Source of the DNA: Pilatotrama ljubarskyi
Taxonomy: Eukaryota > Basidiomycota > Agaricomycetes > Polyporales > Polyporaceae
Assembly: GCA_022385805.1 (NCBI GenBank)
Contig: MU277675.1
Location: 629,568-693,567, forward strand
Direction: 5' to 3'
Length of the DNA stretch: 64,000 bases
Of the stretch, positions 1 through 12,710 are shown in pieces. Both the position numbers and the translations under genes were made by a program. The notes under the pieces were generated by a model. That model was not told the DNA's origin. It ran no database searches and saw nothing but the letters and a program-made list of their open reading frames with translations. Numbering within the stretch: the stretch's first letter is position 1; every line of letters begins with the position of its first letter.

Positions 1-2140
1 GAGTTACCAGCTCATGGCGGCTTCTGACAGGAACGCACCGAAGTGCTATCTGGCACGGCGGCAGGCGCGACGGAAGGGCACGCGGCAGCTGGAAACGTAC
101 CTCGCAGCACCGGTTTGTCTGTGCAGCGTTCGGCACGTCCGAAGGCCGCTCGCAAATGGCAAGATAACAAGCCGCGCGGCGCGCATGGAATCAGCCGTCA
201 GGGACGGACGTGCGACGGGGTGCTTCCTGAGCCTCCGGGCAGCGCGCACCCCAAGCTCTAAGAAGGAATCCATGGCCACCTCAGCTTCGCGCGAGCCACG
301 AGCTGGATCATCGCATGTTGGACTGTTGCATGGCAGTCTCGGATACGCGAATGACTGCTCACGATCAGAGTGAGACGGGCAACCTTGTCCCCTTTTACGG
401 CGACGAGCTGTTTGCGCATGCATGCTGATGATGAAGAGGGTGCATGCCGACAAACAAGGCGGGCGTGCCGGACGTCACCGTTCCTGGATCCTGGATCCTG
501 GCTGGCGGAAGCACGCTCGTACGACGTACGCGATGCGCACCCCCAGCATGAGTGGGTCCGAGCAAGCGGTAGCCTCGCGGTGCGCCTTCGCAGGCGTAAG
601 AGCAGCGTGGTTGGGTGCGGTGGCACTCGGACGATGATGCTTGGTACCGTAGTACATGGACGCTAACTAGGTTCGATCGTCTTGGCACAGATACGGAGGG
701 ACGTGGCGCGGAGTGAGAGGGAACAGGCCGTTACGGGGACACACCGACAGCTATGCGGTGAGCAGCGAAACCCAGTGCGTTTGTGCAAGAAAGGAAGGAG
801 GGGTCGGATAGCGGAAGCAGCGATGCGCTTGATTATGGAGCGCGCGGGAGGATGGGCGTCGAACGACGAAAAAGACGTTGTGAATGACGGACGTGGACGC
901 CGGCTAACGCGCCTGTGGTTGCGAACGTGCATCGCGCTCCACGGTTCGGGTGGGAGAGGGAGGGCGATGACTGCATCGAGCACTTCACCCAAGCGAGAAT
1001 TGGGGCACATTTCCGCTCAGGCAGACGCGTAAACGCGCGCGAGTGGCGCCACAAGGCGCACAGCCAGAAGAGGGTGGCCGTCCGCATTTCCTGGGAATCC
1101 GATTGCGATATGTGCTCACCCGGCGCGTCATTCTAATCATGGGCGGCTAATCGTTGCGCCCCACTGGCCACTGCTGGCAACGACAGCGTCGGTGGCGGCG
1201 TCGGCGATCGTCGCACAGTTGTGGCTGACCACACCAAGGCGGGCACCCATATATGGCAGGGCGCAGTGGGGCAACGGTGCCGCCGACCGGCGCCTACGCC
1301 GCCTCCGACACCCCCCGATCGGGTGCACAACCATTTCCCGACCGACATTTTCAAACGCTCCACAGTGGCAGCCACACTTCCCGACCAGCACTACTCTGTG
1401 CGCCGCCGTAAGCGGTGAATTTCGGGGTGCACTTGGGCGGCTTGTTCGAAGACACGGCTCTTGTGCGGCGATGTGCTTCTGAGCGTGATGAACAGACGTC
1501 GTGCCACTGCGAGTGGAAGGGCAAGCGGACAGACACCCTGGAATCAGGGACGCATGTGAATGGGACGTCGGTATGCCGAGCGAGCGGACCAGCACGTCGG
1601 GCTTGGCCGACCCGATGCGGAAACAGGGCGCGAAGTCGGGGCGATGGGATCTAGCGGCCCCATCAGACAAAATTGCCATTCCTGGACTCAACGCCCATCG
1701 ATGCTCTTGCTTTCCTACTCCCTCCGCCCGAAAAGGCAGGCGCGGGTGCGAAACAAGCTCGGGGTGACAGGCGGCAACGGGCAACGGCGTTTCGTCTTCC
1801 TCGCCCAGCGCCGTCTTCCTGCCGAGTGGCGAACCCCGCCCCGGCGCTATCGCGAATCTTCCTCCGATCCCGTTTTGGGAGGAGACTCCACCGTCAGCCA
1901 AAACGCACATCCTCCCTCCGACGCACCGAAATTTGTTTCTTGCCCACCGCTTCACCGCACACTTGACGTCACAGACGCCCGACACACCGAAAACATATAT
2001 AATGTCAGCCTCCTCCAGCCTCTCTCCTCACTTTTCGCCACTCCCAAAAACAAGCACCTCCAGGATTCTTCGGAACCTACCACTACCCTTCCTTCCCTCG
2101 TAGACTCCCTTGATACCACTCGTCCATCATCATCGCAGTC
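1..2140. other. Gene-free stretch upstream of the HAD phosphatase gene
   Basis: I see no supported gene on either strand. Open frames here are short, overlap one another and match no family I know. The last 200 bases are the likely core promoter of the following gene, with a TATA-like element and a run of pyrimidine-rich sequence before the start codon. Confidence 0.5.
1996..2002 (+). promoter_or_regulatory. TATA-like element of the HAD phosphatase gene
   Basis: TATATAA lies about 140 bases before the chosen start codon at 2141, and a pyrimidine-rich stretch follows it. The position suits a fungal core promoter. This is read from sequence only. Confidence 0.45.
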
Positions 2141-3418
2141 ATGTCTTCCAACACCGAGACCACTTTCTACGCCGACGCCGTCCTCTTTGACATGGTGTGT
2201 AACCTCTCTTCACTCAGTCACACAGAGCACCGCTAACCATGGAAGTGTGTTGATAGGACGGCACCCTCACCGACTCCATCTCTGCAGTCGAGGCCGCATG
2301 GGGCAAGGTCGCTCAGGACATCGGGCAGGACCCGGCCTACGTGATCGCTGCCACCCACGGCAAGCGCGCCGTCGACAACCTCGCCCAGTTCAAGCCCCAC
2401 ATCAAGGAGCACGAGATGGACCGCGAAGTGCAGGCCTTCGAGGAGTCCATCCTCTTCTTCGCCGACGCGTACAACAAACACGGCCCCGGATCCCTCCAGA
2501 ACTCGCCCGTCAACTCCGGCGCGACGACCCCCGCGCTCACGCCGTCGAGCTCCAACCCCGCGTCCCGCGCCTCATCCCGTGCATCGTCCTTCGTGGGCAC
2601 CCTCTCCCAGCTCGCGCCCTTCCGCCGCCCGTCCTTCCTCCACCGCGTCAGCAGCCTCCTCAGCATGTCGCCGACCATCCGCGAGGCTGACACCGGCGCG
2701 CTCGAGAACCCCATCTCCGAGGAGGGCTCGGACGACGTCTCCAGCGAGGACTGGAAGACCATGATCCAGAAGAAGCACCAGCTCGAGGCGTGGCAGCTCG
2801 AGGCCGCCGCTGTCGACCGCTCCGTTCGCATCCTCCCCGGCGTGAAGCGCGTGATGGACTCGATACCCAAGGGCCGCTACGCTGTTGCAACTTCGGGCGC
2901 AAAGACATATGGTAAGCGCCCGTCGTCTTTCACGCCGCGATGGAACGTGTGGCTGACTCTTTCTTCCTCTAGCCTTTGGCTGCATGACCCGCGTCGGCAT
3001 CACTCCACCCGAGGTGACGATCACTGCCGACGACAAGCGCCTCAAGGCCGGCAAGCCCGCGCCCGACCCGTTCCTGCTCGCCGCGAAGGAGCTCGGCTTC
3101 GACGCGAAGCGTTGCGTCGTCTTCGAGGACTCGCCCTCGGGCATCCGCGCGGGCGTCGCCTCGGGCGCGACGGTCATCGCCGTCTGCACCTCGCACGAGC
3201 GCTCGAAGATCGAGAACTGCGGCGCGCACTTCATCGTCGACACGATGGAGCAGGTCGAGGTCGCGCCCGAGGGCGAGGGCGAGAACATGCGCTTGAAGTT
3301 CACGATCAAGCCGAAGCCCGCGGAGCAGAAGCGCGAGGTCGCCCAGCCCCAGCAGTCGTCGCACCCCCTCGCGGCGCCGCCCATCACCGCGCCCCAGCCG
3401 GAGCTCATCTCGGCATGA
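2141..3418 (+). CDS. HAD-superfamily phosphatase, glycerol-3-phosphatase / 2-deoxyglucose-6-phosphatase type
   Basis: Three exons (2141-2194, 2257-2911, 2973-3418) give a 384-residue protein. Intron 1 splits the catalytic motif after DM, and exon 2 restores DMDGTLTDS, which is HAD motif I with both aspartates. Motif II is ATSG in the segment ending at intron 2. Motif III is the lysine in KAGKPAPDP and motif IV is VFEDSPSGIRAG, so all four catalytic motifs are present. By family, these enzymes remove phosphate from small sugar or polyol phosphates such as glycerol-3-phosphate in the cytosol. The protein is longer than the usual 230-250 residues because a Ser/Thr/Pro-rich insert (about residues 90-190) interrupts the cap region and a Pro/Gln-rich tail ends it. 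The exact substrate cannot be read from sequence. Family is confident, substrate is not. Confidence 0.88.
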
Positions 3419-4062
3419 GCGACGTGTGGCGACTTGTGCCCTGGCGGCGCTGATACCTCGCGCTTCCGTCTTTCATGTTCTTGTGTAGCTCTAGTCTCGT
3501 TGGCTCCTGCTCTGTCGAGTTCGGCGATCGCTTCCCTCTCCCCTCTACAACCTAATCTTTCTCCTCTCGTCCGCCTTGCTCTGTGTACTAGATAGTGTAC
3601 TATAGTTTCCTCGCCTCATCCGCAATCTCATATCGTTTCTCTATCTGCTGCGCAGTGTGAAGTCTGAACCAAGTTGACGTGTTCAGCAAATATGAGCAGA
3701 GCGCGTCGGCCTTTGACTCATGGTCATCAAAGGTTCAGCACAGGTTCTTACACGTACTGCTCAAGGATCGTCGCACTGCCGTTCGATGATCATAAAGTCT
3801 CGGAGGAGCGTATTTTTGTGAGGACGACATCGCACGTCCGGTCCGTTCCTTAAGCACCGGTAGCCAAACGACTAAATAAGTGACAGCGAAGACGCGAAGC
3901 ACCCATGGCATCCCGCAAATAGCTCAGCTCTGGAGAGAATATCGACGCAAGTTCGATCGTGGTACGAGTGCAGTAGCAATCCCATTCCAGGACCGAGTCC
4001 GTCACCAAACATACCGTACTGTACAACTTTGGAATACCTCCGCAGAACACGTGAATCGTAAA
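3419..4062. other. Intergenic region between two convergent genes
   Basis: This holds the 3' ends of the HAD phosphatase gene (plus) and the RecQ gene (minus). I see no further gene. The first part is T/C-rich on the plus strand, as expected of a 3' untranslated region. Confidence 0.5.
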
Positions 4063-7000
4063 TTACCCCGGCGCGCGGCCTTTGCCCTTGCCCATCCTCC
4101 CGCACACCTGCCTCACTACGTCGGCGACCTCCCGCGCGTCTTCGTACTCCTCGCCGTGCGGCGTGTTGGCCCATGCATCGAGGTGCGCGAGCTGCTTGAC
4201 GGCTCGGACCTTCTCGGCACCGCGTTCCTTGTAGCCGTCAGTCGTCCGGCAGAGGGAGTGTACGCTGAACTCGAGCTCGCGCGCGACGGTGGAGAGGATG
4301 TCGGTCCTGGTCGTCCATGTGAGTGATGCAGTGATGGCCAGCTGTCCACGGGAGACGTACCTGGTATTGGAATCTAGCGAAGACATTTTCAGACGACCCC
4401 AAGTTGTACTGCCCCCGTGGCCGTCTTCCGGTGGGAGGACCTTGTGCAGAGCCTTGCGTAGTGCTGCGAAGCATTCGTTTCGGACGTTCACCTGGTACGC
4501 ACTCTAATCAGCACAGGCGCGTCTCATACGCCTTGACGGTCACATACCGGTATTTTTTGCGAATACGCTGCGTCGAGCTCGACGTCTGTTTCTGGGAGCT
4601 GGACTGGAGATGCTGAACGAAACTCGTCAGCGTTGCTAGTTGGAGTAGTAAGGAGGTCGAGGCTTACACGGACGCTCTTCCTGCATAGGTTCGTCCGGTT
4701 CAGCGTAGTCGTGGTCCCCGTTGACGCCTAGTGGGCGTGGCTCGTCTTCGACGTCCACATCCCAAGCCCGCTCCTTGCCCTTCGCATTCCTGGGTGGTCC
4801 CATGACCTCTCTGACGTCCTCATTCACCGGTGGACGCGAGGGTAGACCTGCGGCTGCACTCCGCGACGCATCGACCCCGGGCGCGCTCTTGAAAGGCGTC
4901 TTGAAGGGGGTCTTGAAGGCCTTGCCGAGCGACTGCTTGAGGGTCGTAGCTGCCAGACGTCTCAGTGACAGTATGGATCACCAACGTGGGGGAGGGGAAC
5001 GTACATATATGCACGGGCACAGTAGGGGCAGTGGTTTTCTTCTTCTTCGGGGCGTTCCCGTACGACTCTCGTTGGAAGCCATCGGACGAGCCCACTCCAC
5101 GTTTAGCGGACGTCCGCATGTTGCTTCCGTCGAAGCGGGGTGGTTCGCCTCTAGAGGCCACTCGGCGTGCAGTAGTAGTACCGGAGCACTCGCCTGAGCG
5201 GGTGTCGATGTCCTCGTTGCGCTCTCGGGGTGGAGGACGCCAAGGCATCGCGTCGACGTCGTCTTGCGAAGAGAGAGTGAGTTTGCGGGTGCGCGCTTTC
5301 CCTGGGTATTTACACACCTGTACAATAGGGAGGAGTGAGCGGATTGCACAAGCGAAACTGGTGTTAAGCTCCGAAGATGTACGTACGTCGCACATTTTGT
5401 TGCAGAGCTTCTTGGTAGCCTCCGGGTCCCGGAGGTCGATCTTCTCTCCAAAGTACCTGCATATGAGCTGGGAGCAGCGAAGTTATGTCGGGGTAGGCTT
5501 GAATGCACAACGAGACGTACGACATGTCTACATAGGTTCGCATTCTCGGCGTAGTCGACCAGCTGGGAGGTGGTCAGCCTCACGTGTAGCCCAGGAGAAG
5601 GCAGCGTCTAGGAGAAGACGTACTGCGCTCAAGCTGTCTGCGGCCCTTTGACTGGGCTCGGGGCCGTTGTTCGACTCTGCGCGGATGATGCGCTTGGAAA
5701 GCGACTCCGAGACCCAATGTCTGACCCGCTTCGCGTCTTCTCTCGCTGTGATTTGCTCTCATGAGACGAAATGGAGAGGATTATAAGCAAGGTAACCTTA
5801 CAGTAAAAGAGTATACACTTTGCTGGCTGTCGCAGGGGCTTGTGAGTAACAATCCATGAACTGTACTCTGGGATTCCAGACTGACCAGACCGTCCCGTCC
5901 TGCCCTGCCTTGATGTATAGGTTAGCGGAGAGATAATGTGCATTGAGCGAACAGGCGGCACCTGTCTCTTGGTAGTACCCTAGGGAAACAACGCTCTATG
6001 AGCACCAGGACACGTATGTTCGGGGTCAAGAGTAGTACTGACCTTCGAAACTCTTCGGCAGGTCGAAGTGTATGATATACCTATGGCACATGAGCGACGC
6101 GCTCGGCAATGAAGAGGATACTTGAATGACCTACCGAACGTCGGGCTTGTCAATACCCATACCGAACGCGATTGTAGCGCAGACCTAGGCGTGCATGATT
6201 CAGTCTCAATGGTGGATGCGCTACATAACAGGGACTTACGACATCCACACCACCAGGAACACCAGTCCCGCCTTCATCCCATTCTCTCATTGTCTTGTCG
6301 AGTACCGCCGCACTGGATGGCATGCTTCCCCTCAGCTCACGCACAGAACAGCCGACCGATTGCATCCACCCACGTCAGACCTCGGTGGTACGCTTTCGCA
6401 TGCAACCCCTTCCCGCGGAGGAACTGTGCGAGCTCGTCGCATACAGCACGCGTCCGGCAGTACACGATGCCGGATGACGCGCGGCCGCGGCGCTCGTGGA
6501 GGTTGTTGATGTATTCGTAAACGTCTATCATGTGTGCGTTAGGATTCAGAGATGACAGATAGCGGACCTATGATAGAAGAGCGCGGAGAGCTTTGTGAGT
6601 TCAAAGCCTAGTGGGCCAGAGCAGCGCATACAGCGAACCTCGTAGTATAGGTTTGCTCTGTTGAACGGGTGAAGTGCGATGAATAAGCGATGCCGCGCCA
6701 TCTTCAGGCTGCGTACGATGTCTTGTTGCACACTGGGAGCAACATTCGGTCGGGGCAACAGCAACGCAATGAGAGATGGGACTGACCTCTCTGTGGCAGT
6801 AGCGGTCAAAGCCATGATGGGTATGTCCGGGAACTTATCCCTGAACGACCCTAGACGCCGATACTCTTCGCGGAAGTCGTGGCCCCATTCCTATACTGAG
6901 TTGAGGAGGGTTCTATTGCCAATGAGACATCCTACTCACTGATATACAGTGAGCCTAGTACGACGTAATCAGCGCGACCCCACTCATGCCTTTCAGTCAC

Positions 7001-8108
7001 GAAGGCGCACCTCGTCGACAACCAGCCTGTTCAGCTCGCCGGCATCGTGTAGTTGAACCAGGATCCGACGGATCTCGGGCGTGCAGAATTTCTCTGGACT
7101 GACTGTGGACGTCCGTATATTAGCCTATGCACTGCCGTACCGTTGTCACCTACTGTAGAGAAGGCGAGTGGAGGGATCGTCGGAGGTCAGATCTTGCACC
7201 GCCTTGGAACGCGGTCTGAGCAGAATGTACTGAACAGAGAGTGAAGTGTCCTCACATATGCTTTGTCTTGGTATGAAGTCTGAGAAGTGAGTGACACGAC
7301 CGCTACGCCCAGCTCGCGCAACTTCGAGATCTCTGAGGAACAACTTGGTATCGTAAGGTTTGTGCGGTCTCATATTACTTACGGTTTTTCATCAAGGCTG
7401 TACGCATCCCAAAGCTATGAGTCATATTTTGCTGCTCATGAAGCAGGATGACCTACCGAGAAGTGGTGAAACTACGACAGTGACCCCATGCTGACATCAC
7501 ACCGTTTAGCGAAGGAGGGAACATGCGAAATAGCTGGCCGTCTACCTCGGTAGCCACAGCAGGAACCTGGAAACATAAACTCTACAACAAAGTGTAAGTG
7601 GGCGGCTCGGAGGAGCATAAATGGAGATCTGGCCCACACCTTCCCCATTCCCGTTGGTGCAATCACGAGCACGTCGGAGCCTGGGTATCACGCTTAAGAG
7701 AGCGCCTCTTCAAGGGCGGGTCAAAGCCTACCTAATACAGCAGCCTCCACTATTTCTGCTTGCCTGCCTCTGAATTCGGAATGGCCGAAAGCTAGAGGCG
7801 TATCGACTTAGTAACACAGAGTGATCATACGGATGCATGGTTGCTGAACATACTCTGCAGTAACACTCTGCATAGAGTTATGAGTCAAAAAAGGAGGGTC
7901 AAATGATATAAAAAACGTACTTCCTGCATGCATCCAAGACGTCCGGTACACGAGATTTGTCCGCATTCCCGCGAGAGGTGGCGAAGCCACAACCGTGCTC
8001 GCTGGTGGGCGCACTCGACGGCGACTGTGGTACTCGCCAGTCATCTGGCTCATGTATGTCGTTCACCATATAACTTTCTCTAGCATGGCAATCGTAGTCG
8101 TCTGACAT
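4063..8108 (-). CDS. RecQ-family ATP-dependent DNA helicase
   Basis: Tracing splice phases on the minus strand gives about 28 exons and roughly 840 residues with no internal stop. Motifs appear in order: motif 0 (FRGRQAEIV), Walker A (APTGMGKSLCFQ), the DEAH box split across an intron (VVDE, then AHCIS), MALTATATE, the C-lobe YCRTRAVCDELAQFL, FGMGIDKPDVR, and the arginine-finger motif GYYQETGRAGRDGLPAKC. A RecQ zinc-binding module follows, with cysteines in CRHV, ICRYFGEK and CNKMCDVC. After it come about 340 residues with KTPFKTPF repeats and basic and acidic stretches. By family it unwinds DNA in recombination and repair in the nucleus. An earlier in-frame ATG at 8219 would add 37 residues. 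Many exons are tiny: 14 nt at 7854-7867, 15 nt at 7383-7397 and 6940-6954, 18 nt at 5962-5979, 23 nt at 5886-5908. The acceptor near 7200 (CCAAG) is the least certain junction. Its place among RecQ paralogues is unresolved. Confidence 0.85.
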
Positions 8109-11100
8109 AGTCGCCAAGGAGGGCAACCTCGGCGTCCAGGAGGGAGTGGGAGACAAGAGTGAGCGTCTGTAAGCGCCCGTGTCTACGCGTCTGTGGCTGT
8201 GGCGAGACGCGTTTGACACGTGATCGAATTCTCACCAACGCGCGCGTCTAAGCCCGAGTGAGCACGCCTGGGCCCTGGCAGCACAGATCTCAGCACAAAG
8301 CATTGCCTTTCTTCGAAACCGTAATCTCCACAGAACTATGCCCACATTGCTGTGGCATATAACCTGACAGCGCTACACGATGCACAGGTCTGCTTTCAGG
8401 CAGCCTTGTGCTTGCCAGGTCTAGGGAGCACGTCCAAGGATCGTAGGGAAATCATCAAGTTTGGCGATATGCACAGAATCTGACTGTTTGTTATTGCTAT
8501 GCGTCACACTTATGTATGTCTAAGGCGGTACTCGAGAGCCGGATCCACATTCAATCAACTATCCAGGGAGCTCCGACGCTGCGACTTGGTACCCTTGCAC
8601 GTTAACTAACTATGCCGAAGACATCTCGCGACTCCTTGACTGAAAGCTTGAGCCTATGCTTCAGTGGCACTGAGAACAACGAAGATGCCGAGCCAACAAT
8701 CTTGGGTATGCTTGGCTGTGACAGCTCTGTTCATTCAAGGTCTCATGGCTACTGAGTTTCGAATGATGGTTCAAGTTGGGGATGGCCCTTCCGTGCAGAC
8801 TAGCTGACCTTTTGCTCGGTTATGCAGGGTTGTTCTGTACCGTCTTGCATGTTTCCCCACAGGTTTGAGACAGGAGACCCAGCTTGTTCAAGCATGTCAG
8901 GTACGACTGCATGGTGGGATGAGCCCTGAATTTGTGCTCTCGGTCCTCCTGTCGACTGGTCATTGGTACGTGGAATTGGAAACTTCCGACAGTCACATAT
9001 GCTTCTGAGCTACTGAAGCTTCTCACTGTCCAGTGCTCGTTTCCGCACAACGCCCCAGCGCATGATCAACATACCCATCCCTGTTCGCAGGTCACAATGG
9101 TCCCGGTCCGCTCTGAAGGTTTTCGACGTCTTCTCTGCAGGCTTGAAAGACGGCGTATTGGGCGCGATTGCCCGACGCGATTTGCCCCTGCCAAATACAT
9201 GACAAGCTGGCTCTCGGCTCCGTCGTATTGTGGGACAGCTGACAGATTCCACCTTCTCTTCCAGTGCTTGAACTTCGCGTGCATTGACAGCACGCGAGGC
9301 TCGTATACGCCGTCAATGCAGGACACTTCGGGACGATGCCAGCTGCATGCAGATAGCCGAGCCCCTGACATCGAATTGCCGATCAATCGAGTCTGAACGA
9401 GAGACCGACTGCGCTCATCCATGTGGAAGGGAGCAGAGGTCGGGTTCATGCATTCTGCTTCAAGAGTGCCTCAGCCCTCCCAGAGCGAACCCATGCCGTA
9501 ACGATGTCCAGCGGTAGCCATGAATACCTCGCCCGTGGCGTTCAGCAATATCTCCGCAGTACATCAGGAGAACAGGCAATTCTCATCAGCGTCTCAGCGA
9601 ACACCACCAGCAAATGTGCTTTCGTCATTGGCCGCGCTCTGCATGGTCACCGTCGCTGCGTAAGTCGCCCTGGGCGAAGCGCGTGCTCGGACCAGCTCGG
9701 TTACGAACGGTCCAATTGCCCGAACGACCGAGTCCGCTACCCGGGCCTACGCGCGCTCGAGCGCGCCGCCACAACGTTCGCTGAGATTCAGCAGGGGACC
9801 AGCGGATCTCCTGGGCATGCGGCGTCACGGTGCGCTGCACGGTGCTTCGCGCTGAGTTCTCAGTGGTACACTATAGCCGGAGGCGTCGTGACGCTGTGCT
9901 TGCGCGTGGTAAACGCGTTTACGCGAGTGTTGGTCCAAGATCGCGGCGCGAGCTCTAACGTGCAGTCGCTCCCAATCGCGCCGACGAAGGTTCAAGCATC
10001 CGCCGTTCTACGTGCGCAGGTTCTGGGCGGTTCTTATGCAACATCGCAGCCGCTTCCAGGCCGCCATCTAAGGCATGGAGGAGCCCGTCCATACTGATCA
10101 TGTCTTGTTCAGCAAGTGCTAGGAGCGGTCAGTACGCACGCTCACGAGGTGGTTGATTATTAGGTCACCGTCTCATTCCACCTATTTACTAGGGAGCGCA
10201 ACCCTGCCTACACGCACCGGCTCGCACAAGTACACCGCAAGGTCGGCCTTATCCCATCGCGCACGCGCATCCTGATAATGCCATCACTATACCCAAACCC
10301 GCCTCGCTGCTCACACACCAGCTCTATGTCCGCGGCTCCAGAGGGGCCTTTTGATCCCCCGTGGGTGCGCACCTCTGTTTTCCTCGTTCCTGTGCGCGTC
10401 TCTCGGTGATTCTACGTACGCTAGCGGGCGACTGTATGGGCCGCCTGACCAGCCCGGATGCTTGGGACATCACGCATGCACGTCTTCTGGTCTGTCTACG
10501 CCATGCTGGCGCGCGCGGCATGCTCGCGATCCGCTCGTCCTCTGGGATCTGCACTCCCAAAGGGAGACACGATGGAAGATGAAGCTTGGAGAGGTGAGTC
10601 GCGATCTCGCGTAAGGTTTTTGTGCAGTGATCCCTAACCACCACGCGCGAAACGGCCGGCAACCTTGTTCGGCGCTCGTGCTCGTGCCCGGGGCCGCGGA
10701 CAGCCCCAGTTTCTTTGTTGCGAGCGTGTCGATGAGCTGCGCATCAGCACCGTCCCATAATGCCTTGAATATCTTCTAGCTAGGTGTCGCCCGCTTAGAC
10801 ACACCGCTGCGACTCTTCAAGTTCGCAGTCATGCGCACACAACGTTTCATCATCCTCAGCGGCTGCTGCCAGTCCACCTACACACGATGCACAGACACCA
10901 CCGGCCGCACGCCATAGAGCGTTCAGCGCAACGATCTTCCCGGTAACCTTAGTACGGTTGAGGAGTCTCGAGTCGTACCCTCCGCTCGGCGTCCCGCCAT
11001 TGTGGGTCCCGCTCGGTGATCGAGCGGACGATCGGCGGCGGGCATTTGGATGATCGATCGGCGCTGCTGACTCGGACTCGCCGCGATTCACGATTCACGA

Positions 11101-12710
11101 TTTCCAGTCAACACGATGATGTCCAACGAGCCATGCTACAGCCGTATATTAAGATTAATGGCATATCCCGGTCAACCGACGGTGCCATCGAGCGCCAGCC
11201 TTGTCCGACGGTGCAGCTACTATGTAGGACACCCGGCGATTCGCAAAAGCAGCCACCACTTTCGATCGGAAAATCGACACCGTCTGCGGACAATGCAAGT
11301 ACTGGCGCGAGGCCCCGCTTCCTCCTCAGACCTCAGGCGGCCTCAGGGGTCGCGTACGTCTGAAGCTCAGGCTCGCGAGCGGGCTTTCCGCTTCGGGGAC
11401 GGTGCATACACCGCTGGACGAAGCGAATCGTGCGCTCTGGCGTCCGCGTCGGGTCGCAGAGCCGTGTGCGGTTCCCTGACCGTGTTCGCGACCCTCGAGG
11501 CACTAGGCTGAGTGGGGTGATTCTCCTCGCGAGTCAAGTTTTCGGAAGTCAGCCCCGACGTCAACGTCGACACCGGCGAGTCAACAAAGCAGGCTCCGCC
11601 GTCCGCCGACATCCGACAAGGCGCAGGGTCTCGACACCGTGTCCTACATACCGCTCGGACGGCCCTCTCAGATCTATCGTCACGTCACCTTGTATCGCTG
11701 CACACGTCTCCGTACGACGACGGGCCGAGTTCTCGTGGCCATTAACCTGGATATCATCAGAAAGCGTACACGTACATACATACACACGGGCATCGTATAC
11801 GTAGCGGAGTCGTGGCGGATTCATCATATTTGGTGGGAGCAGGTGCATCAGCATCAGCACCAGCAGCGACGTATGTAGAGAATCCCGGACAGAAGCGAGA
11901 GCGCACAAAACGACAACAACGGGGATAAATCATGCGTCAAGTTGGCCCGGCACTGTATACGTACTCTCCTCAGCTCCTCCGAGTCCGCGGGCCGTCCTGA
12001 ACGCTGCTCTGTACTACGTGGTGCGTGGCATGCGGGAGTGCGGGAGAACCCAGAAGCGCCTCCAGGCGAGGCGAGGAAGAGGAGGGAGAAGGCGGCTAGA
12101 CTCCGGAGAAGATGTCCAGCGGGGCTACGCACACGCATACCGGACGGCGGAGGAGGTGGAGGAGGGCAGGGGTAGGGAGGGGAGGGAGAAGAGAAGGTGC
12201 GCGGGGCTTCTAGGAAGGTGCGGTACAACGAAGAGCGGGCGGGAGAGGGAGACGACTCGGAGGCGACAGCATAGGCAGACGGACGGACAGATTCGACCGA
12301 GATACGGAGTTTGAGCTGAGCAGGACTGGGTACTGAGTACTGAGTACTAGGGAGAACACGGAAAACGGACAACGGATAACGGACAGCCGAGAACACGGAG
12401 AACAGGAGGACAAGGCAAAACGTGAACGAGATCGCGAACTGGGGGTATGAGACGTACACAAACACAGACAGAGGGACAGAGACGACAACAGATTCGTACT
12501 TTCGAGAGGACAGAGAACCAGTCAAGACGGAAGAACAAGGCAGACTCGGACAAAGGCAGCAGCGATGCTCAGGCTGCCACGCGACAAAGAACACGCTCGC
12601 GCGCACGGCTCCTCCTGCTCCCACTCTCCGCCGGGCGCCGGGCTCCGCGCGCTGTTCTTGGTCACCGGCAGCCCCCCCTTCCCTTCCCCTTCATCGGCCA
12701 GCGAGCATGT
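8109..12710. other. 4.6-kb stretch with no recognisable gene
   Basis: The first part is the RecQ promoter. Beyond that I see only short open frames on both strands that I cannot assign. A 44-codon minus-strand frame starts at 10092 and has a protein-like composition, but there is no supported continuation. From about 12180 to 12560 the plus strand is purine-rich with short direct repeats (TACTGAG three times near 12330, ACGGAtAACGGAC-like units near 12365). That is probably the 3' untranslated region of the PAS gene. I saw no transposase, reverse transcriptase or terminal repeats. Confidence 0.4.

Noticed and set aside
4063..8108. RecQ as a pseudogene made of scattered fragments
   Set aside because: Individual frames look like helicase pieces, but every junction can be joined by GT-AG introns in phase, including the micro-exons, and no stop or frameshift remains. 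An intact gene is the better reading.
9423..10097. A 224-codon plus-strand open frame
   Set aside because: It has no recognisable domain, signal or repeat, and no matching splice context. It was considered as a decayed transposase but no catalytic motif was seen.
11854..12624. A 256-codon open frame on the minus strand
   Set aside because: It is low-complexity (Ser, Pro, Leu, Arg), matches no family, and lies just downstream of the PAS gene in a purine-rich/pyrimidine-rich strand pair. That composition keeps frames open by chance, so I treat it as 3' untranslated sequence.
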